A DNA stretch of 37,284 nt. Source: Chitinophagales bacterium. GTDB lineage: Bacteria; Bacteroidota; Bacteroidia; Chitinophagales; Chitinophagaceae. Shown here piece after piece: positions 8,253 to 15,179 of the stretch (position 1 is its first letter; each line of letters opens with the position of its first letter). The notes below the pieces were generated by a model. It saw only the letters and a program-made list of their open reading frames with translations, ran no database searches and had not been told where the DNA came from. The stretch is from NCBI GenBank assembly GCA_015655015.1, contig JAATFV010000055.1:1-37284 (forward strand). The letters are read 5' to 3'. The position numbers and the translations under genes were made by a program.

Positions 8253-9692
8253 TTGAATGCCGCCAATCCCATAAGATTATCTGAACTATCGGCCCAGGTG
8301 ACGGCAGTCATCAGAAAGGCATTTCAGGCTACCTCCTTTTGGGTCATTGCAGATGTCACCAATCACACCCATAAGCAAAATTCCAACTATCATTATTTTG
8401 AGCTGGTCGAAAAAGATACCGCCACCAATACCATCCTGGCGAAATTCTCTGCTAAAGCCTGGGGAGCCGGGTCTAAAGAATTGGAGGCTTTTGAAAGGAT
8501 CACCGGCCAGCGATTCAGCGATAATATCCAGGTCCTCGTCAATGTGACGGTCGGGTTCCATGCCACCTATGGCCTGCAGCTTCAGCTGATACATATCGAT
8601 GCCAGTTTCACCCTGGGCGTCATTGAAAAGCAACGGCAGGATACCCTGGAGAAGCTGGTGCTGGAAAATCCTTCCTTCATTGAAAAAATAGGAGAAGAGT
8701 ACGTTACACGGAATAAAAAGCTCCCGCTTCCCCGTGTCATCCAGACCATTGCCGTAATTTCCTCCCGATCATCGGCCGGTCTGCAGGATTTCAGACATAC
8801 GCTGGAAAACAACATTTTTAATTATTACTTTAAAGTAGATGAATACTATACCGGGGTGCAGGGGGAGGCGAATGCTGCGGCCCTGAGGGACCAGCTGATC
8901 GGGATCTATCGTTCCAATATCCCTTATGATGTGGTCGTGATCACCCGGGGCGGGGGCGCACAAACGGACTTCCTGATCTTCGACAATTACCTGGTTGGAC
9001 AGGCCATCGCCAAATTCCCGATTCCGGTGATCACTGGCATAGGGCACCAGAAAAATACCACTATTGCCGATCTGATGGCCCATTCGCCTACCAAAACCCC
9101 TACCAGGAGCGCTGAATTGATCATTGCCCATAACAGGGCATTTGAAGAGGGGCTCTTAAACTTTCAAAAACGGGTCCTGATAAAGTCGCAGCAGCTCTTT
9201 TCTTCCAACTTTCAATTTCTTTCGCATTTGAATTCGATGATCGTCAACAAGAGCCGCAATATTCTCATCAACCATCGGGGCCGGGTCGATCAGCTAAACC
9301 AGGCCGTTGTCAACAGCAGCAAATCGATCCTCTACCGGTATAATACCTCTTTAGTCAACATCTCTTCACAATTATTAATAAAGCCCAGGATCATTATAAG
9401 CAATAAAGCAAGGGACATTCATAATCTTACCGCTAACCTGCGGACATTTTATACGCTTTATTTAAAAAATCAGCAGGGGTACCTGGGACATTTTACTTCC
9501 CTTATAAAGCTGGTCTCCCCGGAGAATACGCTTAAAAGAGGATTCACGCTTGTCAAAATAAATAATAAAATAGTCAGTACAGCGGATGGAATTGGAGCGG
9601 GAACTGAAATTTTGGTAGTATTTTCCCGGGACGAACTCAAAGTAACCGTAAACTCAAAGTCACCTCATCATGGAAACGAATTTGACCTATGA
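8253..9692 (+). CDS. xseA: Exodeoxyribonuclease VII large subunit
   Basis: A 479-residue catalytic subunit of exonuclease VII, which degrades single-stranded DNA from both ends in the cytoplasm. The N-terminal OB-fold (about 1-110) starts IRLSELSAQVTAVI. The catalytic region follows with VVVITRGGGAQTDFLIFDNY and PVITGIGHQKNTTIADLMAH, then coiled-coil-rich sequence and a C-terminal LKRGFTLVKI segment. All are hallmarks of XseA and the length is normal. The start must be TTG at 8253: an in-frame stop lies at 8226-8228 and no in-frame ATG precedes the conserved sequence. It overlaps xseB by 23 bases, so the two subunits are translationally coupled. Confidence 0.96.
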   Translation: MNAANPIRLSELSAQVTAVIRKAFQATSFWVIADVTNHTHKQNSNYHYFELVEKDTATNTILAKFSAKAWGAGSKELEAFERITGQRFSDNIQVLVNVTVGFHATYGLQLQLIHIDASFTLGVIEKQRQDTLEKLVLENPSFIEKIGEEYVTRNKKLPLPRVIQTIAVISSRSSAGLQDFRHTLENNIFNYYFKVDEYYTGVQGEANAAALRDQLIGIYRSNIPYDVVVITRGGGAQTDFLIFDNYLVGQAIAKFPIPVITGIGHQKNTTIADLMAHSPTKTPTRSAELIIAHNRAFEEGLLNFQKRVLIKSQQLFSSNFQFLSHLNSMIVNKSRNILINHRGRVDQLNQAVVNSSKSILYRYNTSLVNISSQLLIKPRIIISNKARDIHNLTANLRTFYTLYLKNQQGYLGHFTSLIKLVSPENTLKRGFTLVKINNKIVSTADGIGAGTEILVVFSRDELKVTVNSKSPHHGNEFDL

Positions 9693-9882
9693 GCAGGCAT
9701 ATAAGGAATTAGTAGAGATAGCCCGGGAAATAGAGCAGGAATCTATCTCCGTAGACGTCCTGGCGCAGAAGGTCAAAAGAGCTTCCGAACTGATCACCCT
9801 TTGCCAGGAGAAGCTCCGTTCTACGGAGACAGAAGTGAATAAGATCATTGCGCAGATGGAAGGTAACGTCACACCTCCATAA
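9670..9882 (+). CDS. xseB: Exodeoxyribonuclease VII small subunit
   Basis: A 70-residue helical protein with the XseB pattern: TYEQAYKELVEIAREIE, then SVDVLAQKVKRASELITLCQ and KLRSTETEVNKI. XseB subunits coat the long helices of XseA and regulate the nuclease. Its ATG lies 23 bases inside the end of xseA. Its 3' end overlaps the oppositely oriented Dabb gene by 14 bases. Confidence 0.95.
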   Translation: METNLTYEQAYKELVEIAREIEQESISVDVLAQKVKRASELITLCQEKLRSTETEVNKIIAQMEGNVTPP

Positions 9883-10282
9883 CATCATACACCACCACCT
9901 TCGCCCACAGATGGCTATAATTCTTTACAAAATCCAGATGGATGGGATGGGTCTGGTAGGTGGCTTGTCCTGCCACGTCGCTGAAGAACATCAGCTCCGA
10001 TACCTGCCAGCTCGTATCGACCACATCCCTTTTCTCGGTGCTGGCCAGTACGCCGACATGGATCTCCCGGATCGTCGGGATTTTACCAAGGCCTTTTACC
10101 CCTTCTACCAGCTTGTCCCGGTCTTCTTTGGAATCCGGGTTCTTCAGCCAGAAAAAGACATGGTGCGCCACAGGGTATTTATTTTTATTTCCCGCAGGAG
10201 GGAAAGGCATGGCGGCAACGGCTGTGCCGGCGCCAAGGACCGCCGCAGCGGTAAGGAATTTTCTTCTGTTGGATTTTTTCAT
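9869..10282 (-). CDS. Dabb (stress-responsive alpha/beta barrel) domain protein with Tat-like signal
   Basis: A 137-residue protein. The N-terminus NRRKFLTAAAVLGAGTAVAA has a twin-arginine-type signal, so export in folded form is likely. The rest (about 36-135) is a single Dabb domain: VAHHVFFWLKNPDSKEDRDK, then IREIHVGVLAST and the C-terminal HPIHLDFVKNYSHLWAKVVVYD. Dabb proteins are small dimeric ferredoxin-like folds. Some are enzymes, but most have no known role, and none can be assigned here. It is convergent with xseB with a 14-base overlap of coding ends, so there is no room for a terminator between them. Confidence 0.9.
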   Translation of the reverse strand: MKKSNRRKFLTAAAVLGAGTAVAAMPFPPAGNKNKYPVAHHVFFWLKNPDSKEDRDKLVEGVKGLGKIPTIREIHVGVLASTEKRDVVDTSWQVSELMFFSDVAGQATYQTHPIHLDFVKNYSHLWAKVVVYDVMEV

Positions 10283-10348
10283 GACAGGTTGTTATTAATG
10301 GGTCTGAAAATTGGTGTAAGCTTTTTATTATTGCCGGGTCCCATTTCC

Positions 10349-11878
10349 TCAAAATTCTTTCACCAGGTAATCTTTTACCTTCCTGTCGTCCGAAGAGAAA
10401 TTGATGCCGATGGCTATTTTTGGCCTTTTGTCTAATTGATAGGGGCGCAGATAGCCCTTATCAGCTATCTGTTCAAGCGCCTTTTCAGGAGAGCTGTCCA
10501 GCTTCAATTCCAGCGCATAGATATACCTGTCCGTCAAAACCAGTACGTCGCAACGCCCCGTAGCGCTATGCACCTCACTACGTACATCCGCTCCCAATCG
10601 TCGAAAAGCCAGGTGTACAATGATATGAAATACAGATTCACTTTCCGCCTTCCAATGGTCATAAGGAATAGTAGCGATCAGCGCATCCAGCGCCCCGATC
10701 ATCTTTGGAGCATCATTCGCCTTTAATGCTCTCCCCAGATCAGCGGTAACAGCCACCGAATCCTTACCCGGATAGACCTCCCGGTAGGCGCTGAGCAAAT
10801 TATCCACCAGGCTGTCTTTCACTTCTTTGTTGGGATATCCCAATTCATATTGCCCTGTCTCCGGATCATACCCTTTTATTGTAAGATAACCGGTCTGAAA
10901 TAAGACCGGCGCCGATTCAATATCCACCGTATTAAAGTTGCCCAAAGCATTTCCGCCAATGCGAATATGTTCCAGGTCAAATTCCTTGTTCTGGTGCATG
11001 TGTTTTACCAGCCAGGTAGGAGTGCCGGTCAGGAACCAGTAGTTCTGGAAATCACGATCATCCATGAAATTCAGCAAAGAAAAAGGATTGTATACCCTGT
11101 CCGCATCCGGATACCATGAGTAGCCATTATACCACCACTTTAATTGCTCCAGTATATCAGGCGCAGACTGCTTCATTTCCACTATCTCCCCTGCAAAATT
11201 ATCTTCCAGCTCCTGCTGCGTAATACCCGTAATGGTGGCGTACTTCCGTTGAATCGTTATATCCTTCAGGTTATTCAGGTCGGGAAAAATACTAACCTTG
11301 CTAAATCTGCTGACCCCCGTCAGCAACAACAGCCGGATATATTCATCGGCATCCTTCAGAATGGAATAGAACAATTTAAAGACAGCACGATTTTCCTCCA
11401 GTGTAGGCAGATCATTGAGATAGTCGACCAGCGGTTTGTCATACTCATCGATCAACAGGACCACCTTACCGGCCGCAGAAGTCTTGATGATCAGTTCCTC
11501 AAACTTACTTTTCAACCCCTCCGTTTCCAGCTGAAATCCTTTGTCTTTCGCCTGTCTATCCATCTCCCTGTCCAGCGCCTTGTACAAGTTGCCGTTCTCA
11601 TACTCTATCCTGCTCAGGCTCAGATGGATCACCGGATTGGTCTTCCCCCAGTCCCAGTTATCTTCTATCCAGAGTCCCTTGAACAATTCTTTCCTTCCAT
11701 TGAATATTTCTTTGATAGTGGAAAGCAATAGTGATTTGCCGAACCGACGCGGACGGCTAAGGAAATAGTATTTTCCGGACTCAATCAATTCATATATCAG
11801 GGGAGTTTTGTCCACATATAAATAACCGCCTTCGCGTATTCCTCTGAAATCCTGTAAACCGATCGGGTATTTCTGCAT
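10349..11878 (-). CDS. AAA-ATPase-like / PD-(D/E)XK nuclease-like protein
   Basis: About 509 residues from the ATG at 11878, which gives the family-typical MQKYPIGLQDF start; an upstream in-frame ATG at 11917 is less likely. The N-terminal AAA-ATPase-like domain has a Walker A motif RPRRFGKSLLL (GKS about 47-49) and a Walker B VVLLIDEYDKPL (DEYD about 144-147). The C-terminus looks like a PD-(D/E)XK fold: GRCDVLVLTDRYIYALELK (D about 444, E about 457, K about 459). This family (AAA-ATPase_like plus DUF1703-type domain) occurs in many copies in Bacteroidota genomes and its function is not established. It starts about 125 bases past the aminopeptidase gene on the same strand and may be transcribed independently. 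Confidence 0.88.
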   Translation of the reverse strand: MQKYPIGLQDFRGIREGGYLYVDKTPLIYELIESGKYYFLSRPRRFGKSLLLSTIKEIFNGRKELFKGLWIEDNWDWGKTNPVIHLSLSRIEYENGNLYKALDREMDRQAKDKGFQLETEGLKSKFEELIIKTSAAGKVVLLIDEYDKPLVDYLNDLPTLEENRAVFKLFYSILKDADEYIRLLLLTGVSRFSKVSIFPDLNNLKDITIQRKYATITGITQQELEDNFAGEIVEMKQSAPDILEQLKWWYNGYSWYPDADRVYNPFSLLNFMDDRDFQNYWFLTGTPTWLVKHMHQNKEFDLEHIRIGGNALGNFNTVDIESAPVLFQTGYLTIKGYDPETGQYELGYPNKEVKDSLVDNLLSAYREVYPGKDSVAVTADLGRALKANDAPKMIGALDALIATIPYDHWKAESESVFHIIVHLAFRRLGADVRSEVHSATGRCDVLVLTDRYIYALELKLDSSPEKALEQIADKGYLRPYQLDKRPKIAIGINFSSDDRKVKDYLVKEF

Positions 11879-12002
11879 ATGGCAAAAATAGTGAAAATTT
11901 AAAGTTGCCTGCCGCATTAATCCCTATAGAAATCCTTATCCATCCGGGGGTTTCTCACGTTTAAGCATCAAAATGGACATTGGCGGGTGTCTTCCTTATT
12001 TT

Positions 12003-13388
12003 TCATCCCCGCAGCGCCTCCATATCCGCCGCACTCTTAGCCAGCGGCTTACCCAACAGCCGGCTGCCGGTCTCCGTGATCAGGAAGTCTTCCTCGATCC
12101 GGATGCCTCCGAAATGACGGAAAGCTTCCAGCTTGTCGTAATTGATAAAATCAAGGTATTTTTTCTCCGACTTGCGCAGGTCCATCAGCTCAGGAATAAA
12201 ATACAACCCCGGCTCTATCGTCACTACAAAACCCGGTTCCAGGGCCCGGCCCAGGCGAAGGGATTTCCATCCGAATTCCGTACCCTTCTTTAGTTCATCC
12301 GTATAACCGACATATTGCTCGCCCAGATCTTCCATATCGTGTACATCGAGTCCCATCATATGTCCCAATCCGCATTGAAAGACCATCGTATGGGCGCCTG
12401 CCGCTACCGCGTCTTTCGGGTCCCCTTTCATGACCCCGGCGGCCTTCAGCCCTTCTACCAGGATCTCACTGGCAAGAAAATGAACATCCCGGAATAATAC
12501 ACCCGGTTTCAAAGCCTTGACAGCGGCTTCCTGGGAAGCCAGCACGATGTCATGCATTTCCTTTTGCAGGGGGGTGAATTTCTTTCCCACCGGGAAAGTA
12601 CGGGTCATGTCACCGGCATAATGCAGGGCATTCTCGGCCCCGCTGTCGCAGATGACCATCTGTCCCTCCCGCATGATCGTATTGCTGTAATGATTGTGTA
12701 ATACCTGGCCATTTACAGTGAGAATGGTGGGGAAAGCGAGATTACCGCCGCCGCTGATGGCAATTCCCTGCAGCCCCCCCGCGAGCTGCGCTTCCGTCAT
12801 CCCATCTTTCGCTCCCGTAATGGCCGCCAGGTGCATGGCCGCCGTTGTATCGACCGCCTGCTCTATCTCCCGGATCTCTTCCGGTGATTTAATGGACCGC
12901 TGGGCCACGACGGCCCTGATCAGCTTCACCGAAGAATGTTCCCTTACTCCCCCGGGGGCAATGTCCAGCCAGGTGCTGATCTTCAGGATATTCTCCGGCC
13001 GGTAAGGGGGAAGAAAATGAATGTCCTGTTTGCCGGTACGGGTGGCATGAAGGCTGGAGATCAGCGCTGAAGACGGTTGCACGTTAGTGATTCCCGCCCT
13101 GGCAGCCTGTTCCGCCAGGGAAGGCTGCGGTCCCATCCAGACGATCTCATCCAGGGTAAGCTCGTTGCCGAAGACAATTTCCCGGTCATTATCAATATCT
13201 ATAATACCTGCCAGCCCGGGCTTGTCCAGGCCGAAAAAATATAAGAAGCTGCTATCCTGCCGGAAATGATAGAGGTTATCCTTATAATTCATGCTGCTCT
13301 CCTCATTCCCCAATAAGAGGATCAAACCTTTACCTACCTGCTGTTTTAGTTTCTGCCTGCGTAACTGATAAACACTCTTTTCAAACAT
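12003..13388 (-). CDS. pepP: Xaa-Pro aminopeptidase (M24B, aminopeptidase P)
   Basis: A 461-residue cytoplasmic metallopeptidase that removes the N-terminal residue from peptides whose second residue is proline. The N-terminal aminopeptidase-P domain (about 1-150) includes NYKDNLYHFRQDSSFLYFFG. The pita-bread catalytic domain follows with all five metal ligands visible: D248 (VICDSG), D260 (GDMTRTF), H343 (GLGHMMGLDVHD), E392 (TIEPGLYF) and E432 (GIRIEEDF). There is no signal peptide, so it acts on imported peptides. It is the last gene of a tightly spaced set, 28 bases after sdaA, and complements the periplasmic DPP-IV in breaking proline-rich peptides. Confidence 0.95.
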   Translation of the reverse strand: MFEKSVYQLRRQKLKQQVGKGLILLLGNEESSMNYKDNLYHFRQDSSFLYFFGLDKPGLAGIIDIDNDREIVFGNELTLDEIVWMGPQPSLAEQAARAGITNVQPSSALISSLHATRTGKQDIHFLPPYRPENILKISTWLDIAPGGVREHSSVKLIRAVVAQRSIKSPEEIREIEQAVDTTAAMHLAAITGAKDGMTEAQLAGGLQGIAISGGGNLAFPTILTVNGQVLHNHYSNTIMREGQMVICDSGAENALHYAGDMTRTFPVGKKFTPLQKEMHDIVLASQEAAVKALKPGVLFRDVHFLASEILVEGLKAAGVMKGDPKDAVAAGAHTMVFQCGLGHMMGLDVHDMEDLGEQYVGYTDELKKGTEFGWKSLRLGRALEPGFVVTIEPGLYFIPELMDLRKSEKKYLDFINYDKLEAFRHFGGIRIEEDFLITETGSRLLGKPLAKSAADMEALRG

Positions 13389-13416
13389 GATTTGACCATT
13401 TAGGAGGGCAAGTTAC

Positions 13417-15168
13417 TTAGCAACTTTTAAAAAATGAACGATTCTCCAATTTCGTTTCCAATTCCTTTGCCGCCGGGGTTATGGACAGCCCTCCCAGGTT
13501 GGTGCATCGCAGCGTATGAGGAATGCTGTGGCCTACCTTAGCCATGGTCTCGATCACTTCATCCAGGGGGATGAGGTGATTATAATTTGCCAGGGCCATG
13601 TTGGCGCAGGAAAGCGCGTTGCTGGCGGCCATTACATTTTTACCCAGGCAGGGCGCTTCCACCCTGTTGGCTATCGGATCACAGATCATGCCGAGGGAGT
13701 TTTGCAGGGCCATAGATGCCGCAGAAAGAGATTGGTCCAGGCTGCCCCCGGCAAGGTATACGATGGACGCAGCCGCCATGCAGGCGCCCGATCCGCATTC
13801 AGCCTGGCATCCCCCTACTTCGGCGGCAAAAGTGGCGTGGGCGGAAATGAATACCCCCAGCAGACCGGCAGCCAGCATGGCTTCCACGATCTTTCGTTCG
13901 GACAGCCCAAGAGACTCCCCTACTCCGACGACTGCTCCGGGAAGAGCGCCGCAGGATCCGGCGGTAGGAGCCGCCACAATGACGCCCATGGAACTTTTTA
14001 CTTCCATGATAGCGGACACGTACATAATGACCCGGTTCAGCACCTCTCCTTCCACCAGTTTTTTACGCTCCATCTGCTCCCTGAAATAAACGGACTGACT
14101 GCCCAGGAGACGGTCTTCGTACGATGTGCCATTAAGGCCTGTCTGTATGGAAGCCCGCATGATACGGACGATCTCCGTCATTTTATGCAATACTTCTTCC
14201 CGGCGGATATTGCCCCGGGCAGATTCATATTCCACTGCAAGCTCCCAAAGCTCCAGCTTTCTGCCCCGGTTATATTCCAGCATCTCCCCGCAGGTGATAA
14301 AAGGTATCCTTGTATGTTTCGAGGAAAGCACAGGCAGCACAGGCTCTAATTTCTTTACGGCAAATACCGCGTCCATCGAAAGCAGCTCTTCCAAAAGAGG
14401 CTGCTCCGGGGCATGCTGGGACTTTATTTCGAAAAAAGGGACGTCGCCTTCATGCCAGATCAGCTCGTCGTAGGAGAAACTGCTCTTGAGGTATTGCGCT
14501 ATAACATAAGGGTATAACTCCTCTTCCGGGTGTAATCTATCTTCCGGATGCATACGCTCTTCTTCATACAATCTCTCTTGCGGATGCCATCTTTTTTCCG
14601 GGTGAATTCCTTCGCCAGGAGGTAGCTTATCACCGCGGCAAATCTCATTGCCGCGATGCTGCTCATCATCCGGAGGCAGCTCCCTGACCGGAGGCCGGCA
14701 ATATACCAGCGTCTCATAAAAATCACCGGCCATCGAGACCTCTGCGCCGTCGATACCGATCACTTCGATCATTCCCCCTCCTGTAGAGATCGCGGTAAGC
14801 GTATGAGCCTCCTCTCCATTTCCCAAAATGATCTTATAGGTGTTCGGATGACCGGCCTGAATGTCCGTGACAACGATCTCCGCCTGTATACCGGCTGCTT
14901 CCAGGAAACGTTGGGAATCCGGCAGGCGCTCATCGAAAGCCTCCCACCCCAGCAACCCTCCGAACAACCCCATGTCGGACCCCTGGCTCTTATGCGTAGT
15001 CGCCAGCGAACCGGCCGGGTCGAATTCGATCCGGATATGCCTTATCTGCCCGTCCATCAGGTCCCTGCACAAACGGCCGATCCGCAGGGAAGCCGCACAA
15101 TGTGAGCTGGAAGGCCCCCTCATAACGGGGCCGATCACGTCATTAAAGATACTCGGGTAATTTTCCAT
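13417..15168 (-). CDS. sdaA: L-serine ammonia-lyase (iron-sulfur, single chain) with a repeat insertion
   Basis: A 583-residue enzyme converting L-serine to pyruvate and ammonia. The beta domain (about 1-155) starts with SIFNDVIGPVMRGPSSSHCA. The alpha domain (about 300-575) has PTAGSCGALPGAVVG, CQAECGSGACMAAA and CDPIANRVEAPC. Likely [4Fe-4S] ligands are C454, C496 and C507. The protein ends in KSC, and in the Legionella enzyme a C-terminal cysteine caps the fourth iron, so C583 may do the same. The oddity is an insertion at about 157-220 between the domains, rich in H, P, E and R and holding five hexapeptide repeats (189-218). It follows the DPP-IV gene by only 11 bases, suggesting serine released from peptides is the substrate. 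Confidence 0.94.
   Translation of the reverse strand: MENYPSIFNDVIGPVMRGPSSSHCAASLRIGRLCRDLMDGQIRHIRIEFDPAGSLATTHKSQGSDMGLFGGLLGWEAFDERLPDSQRFLEAAGIQAEIVVTDIQAGHPNTYKIILGNGEEAHTLTAISTGGGMIEVIGIDGAEVSMAGDFYETLVYCRPPVRELPPDDEQHRGNEICRGDKLPPGEGIHPEKRWHPQERLYEEERMHPEDRLHPEEELYPYVIAQYLKSSFSYDELIWHEGDVPFFEIKSQHAPEQPLLEELLSMDAVFAVKKLEPVLPVLSSKHTRIPFITCGEMLEYNRGRKLELWELAVEYESARGNIRREEVLHKMTEIVRIMRASIQTGLNGTSYEDRLLGSQSVYFREQMERKKLVEGEVLNRVIMYVSAIMEVKSSMGVIVAAPTAGSCGALPGAVVGVGESLGLSERKIVEAMLAAGLLGVFISAHATFAAEVGGCQAECGSGACMAAASIVYLAGGSLDQSLSAASMALQNSLGMICDPIANRVEAPCLGKNVMAASNALSCANMALANYNHLIPLDEVIETMAKVGHSIPHTLRCTNLGGLSITPAAKELETKLENRSFFKSC
14515..14604 (-). repeat. 18-bp minisatellite inside sdaA (five units)
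   Basis: Five tandem 18-base units encode HPEKRW, HPQERL, YEEERM, HPEDRL and HPEEEL (residues 189-218 of the serine dehydratase). The units are degenerate but kept in frame, and a sixth unit may begin with YP at 219. Degenerate charged sequence continues upstream of the array (about 161-188). It lies in the linker between the two catalytic domains, where length changes would be tolerated. Confidence 0.8.
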
Positions 15169-15179
15169 ATACAGGTGAT

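Noticed and set aside
10349..11878. The AAA-ATPase gene as a transposase or IS element
   Set aside because: There is no DDE or HUH motif and no terminal inverted repeats; the Walker and ExK motifs fit a different family.
13516..14349. A 277-codon plus-strand open frame
   Set aside because: It is antisense to the well-conserved serine dehydratase and has no domain pattern.
14499..14604. The tandem repeats in sdaA as a possible CRISPR array
   Set aside because: Units are 18 bases, contiguous and in frame with a coding sequence, with no spacers; it is a minisatellite.
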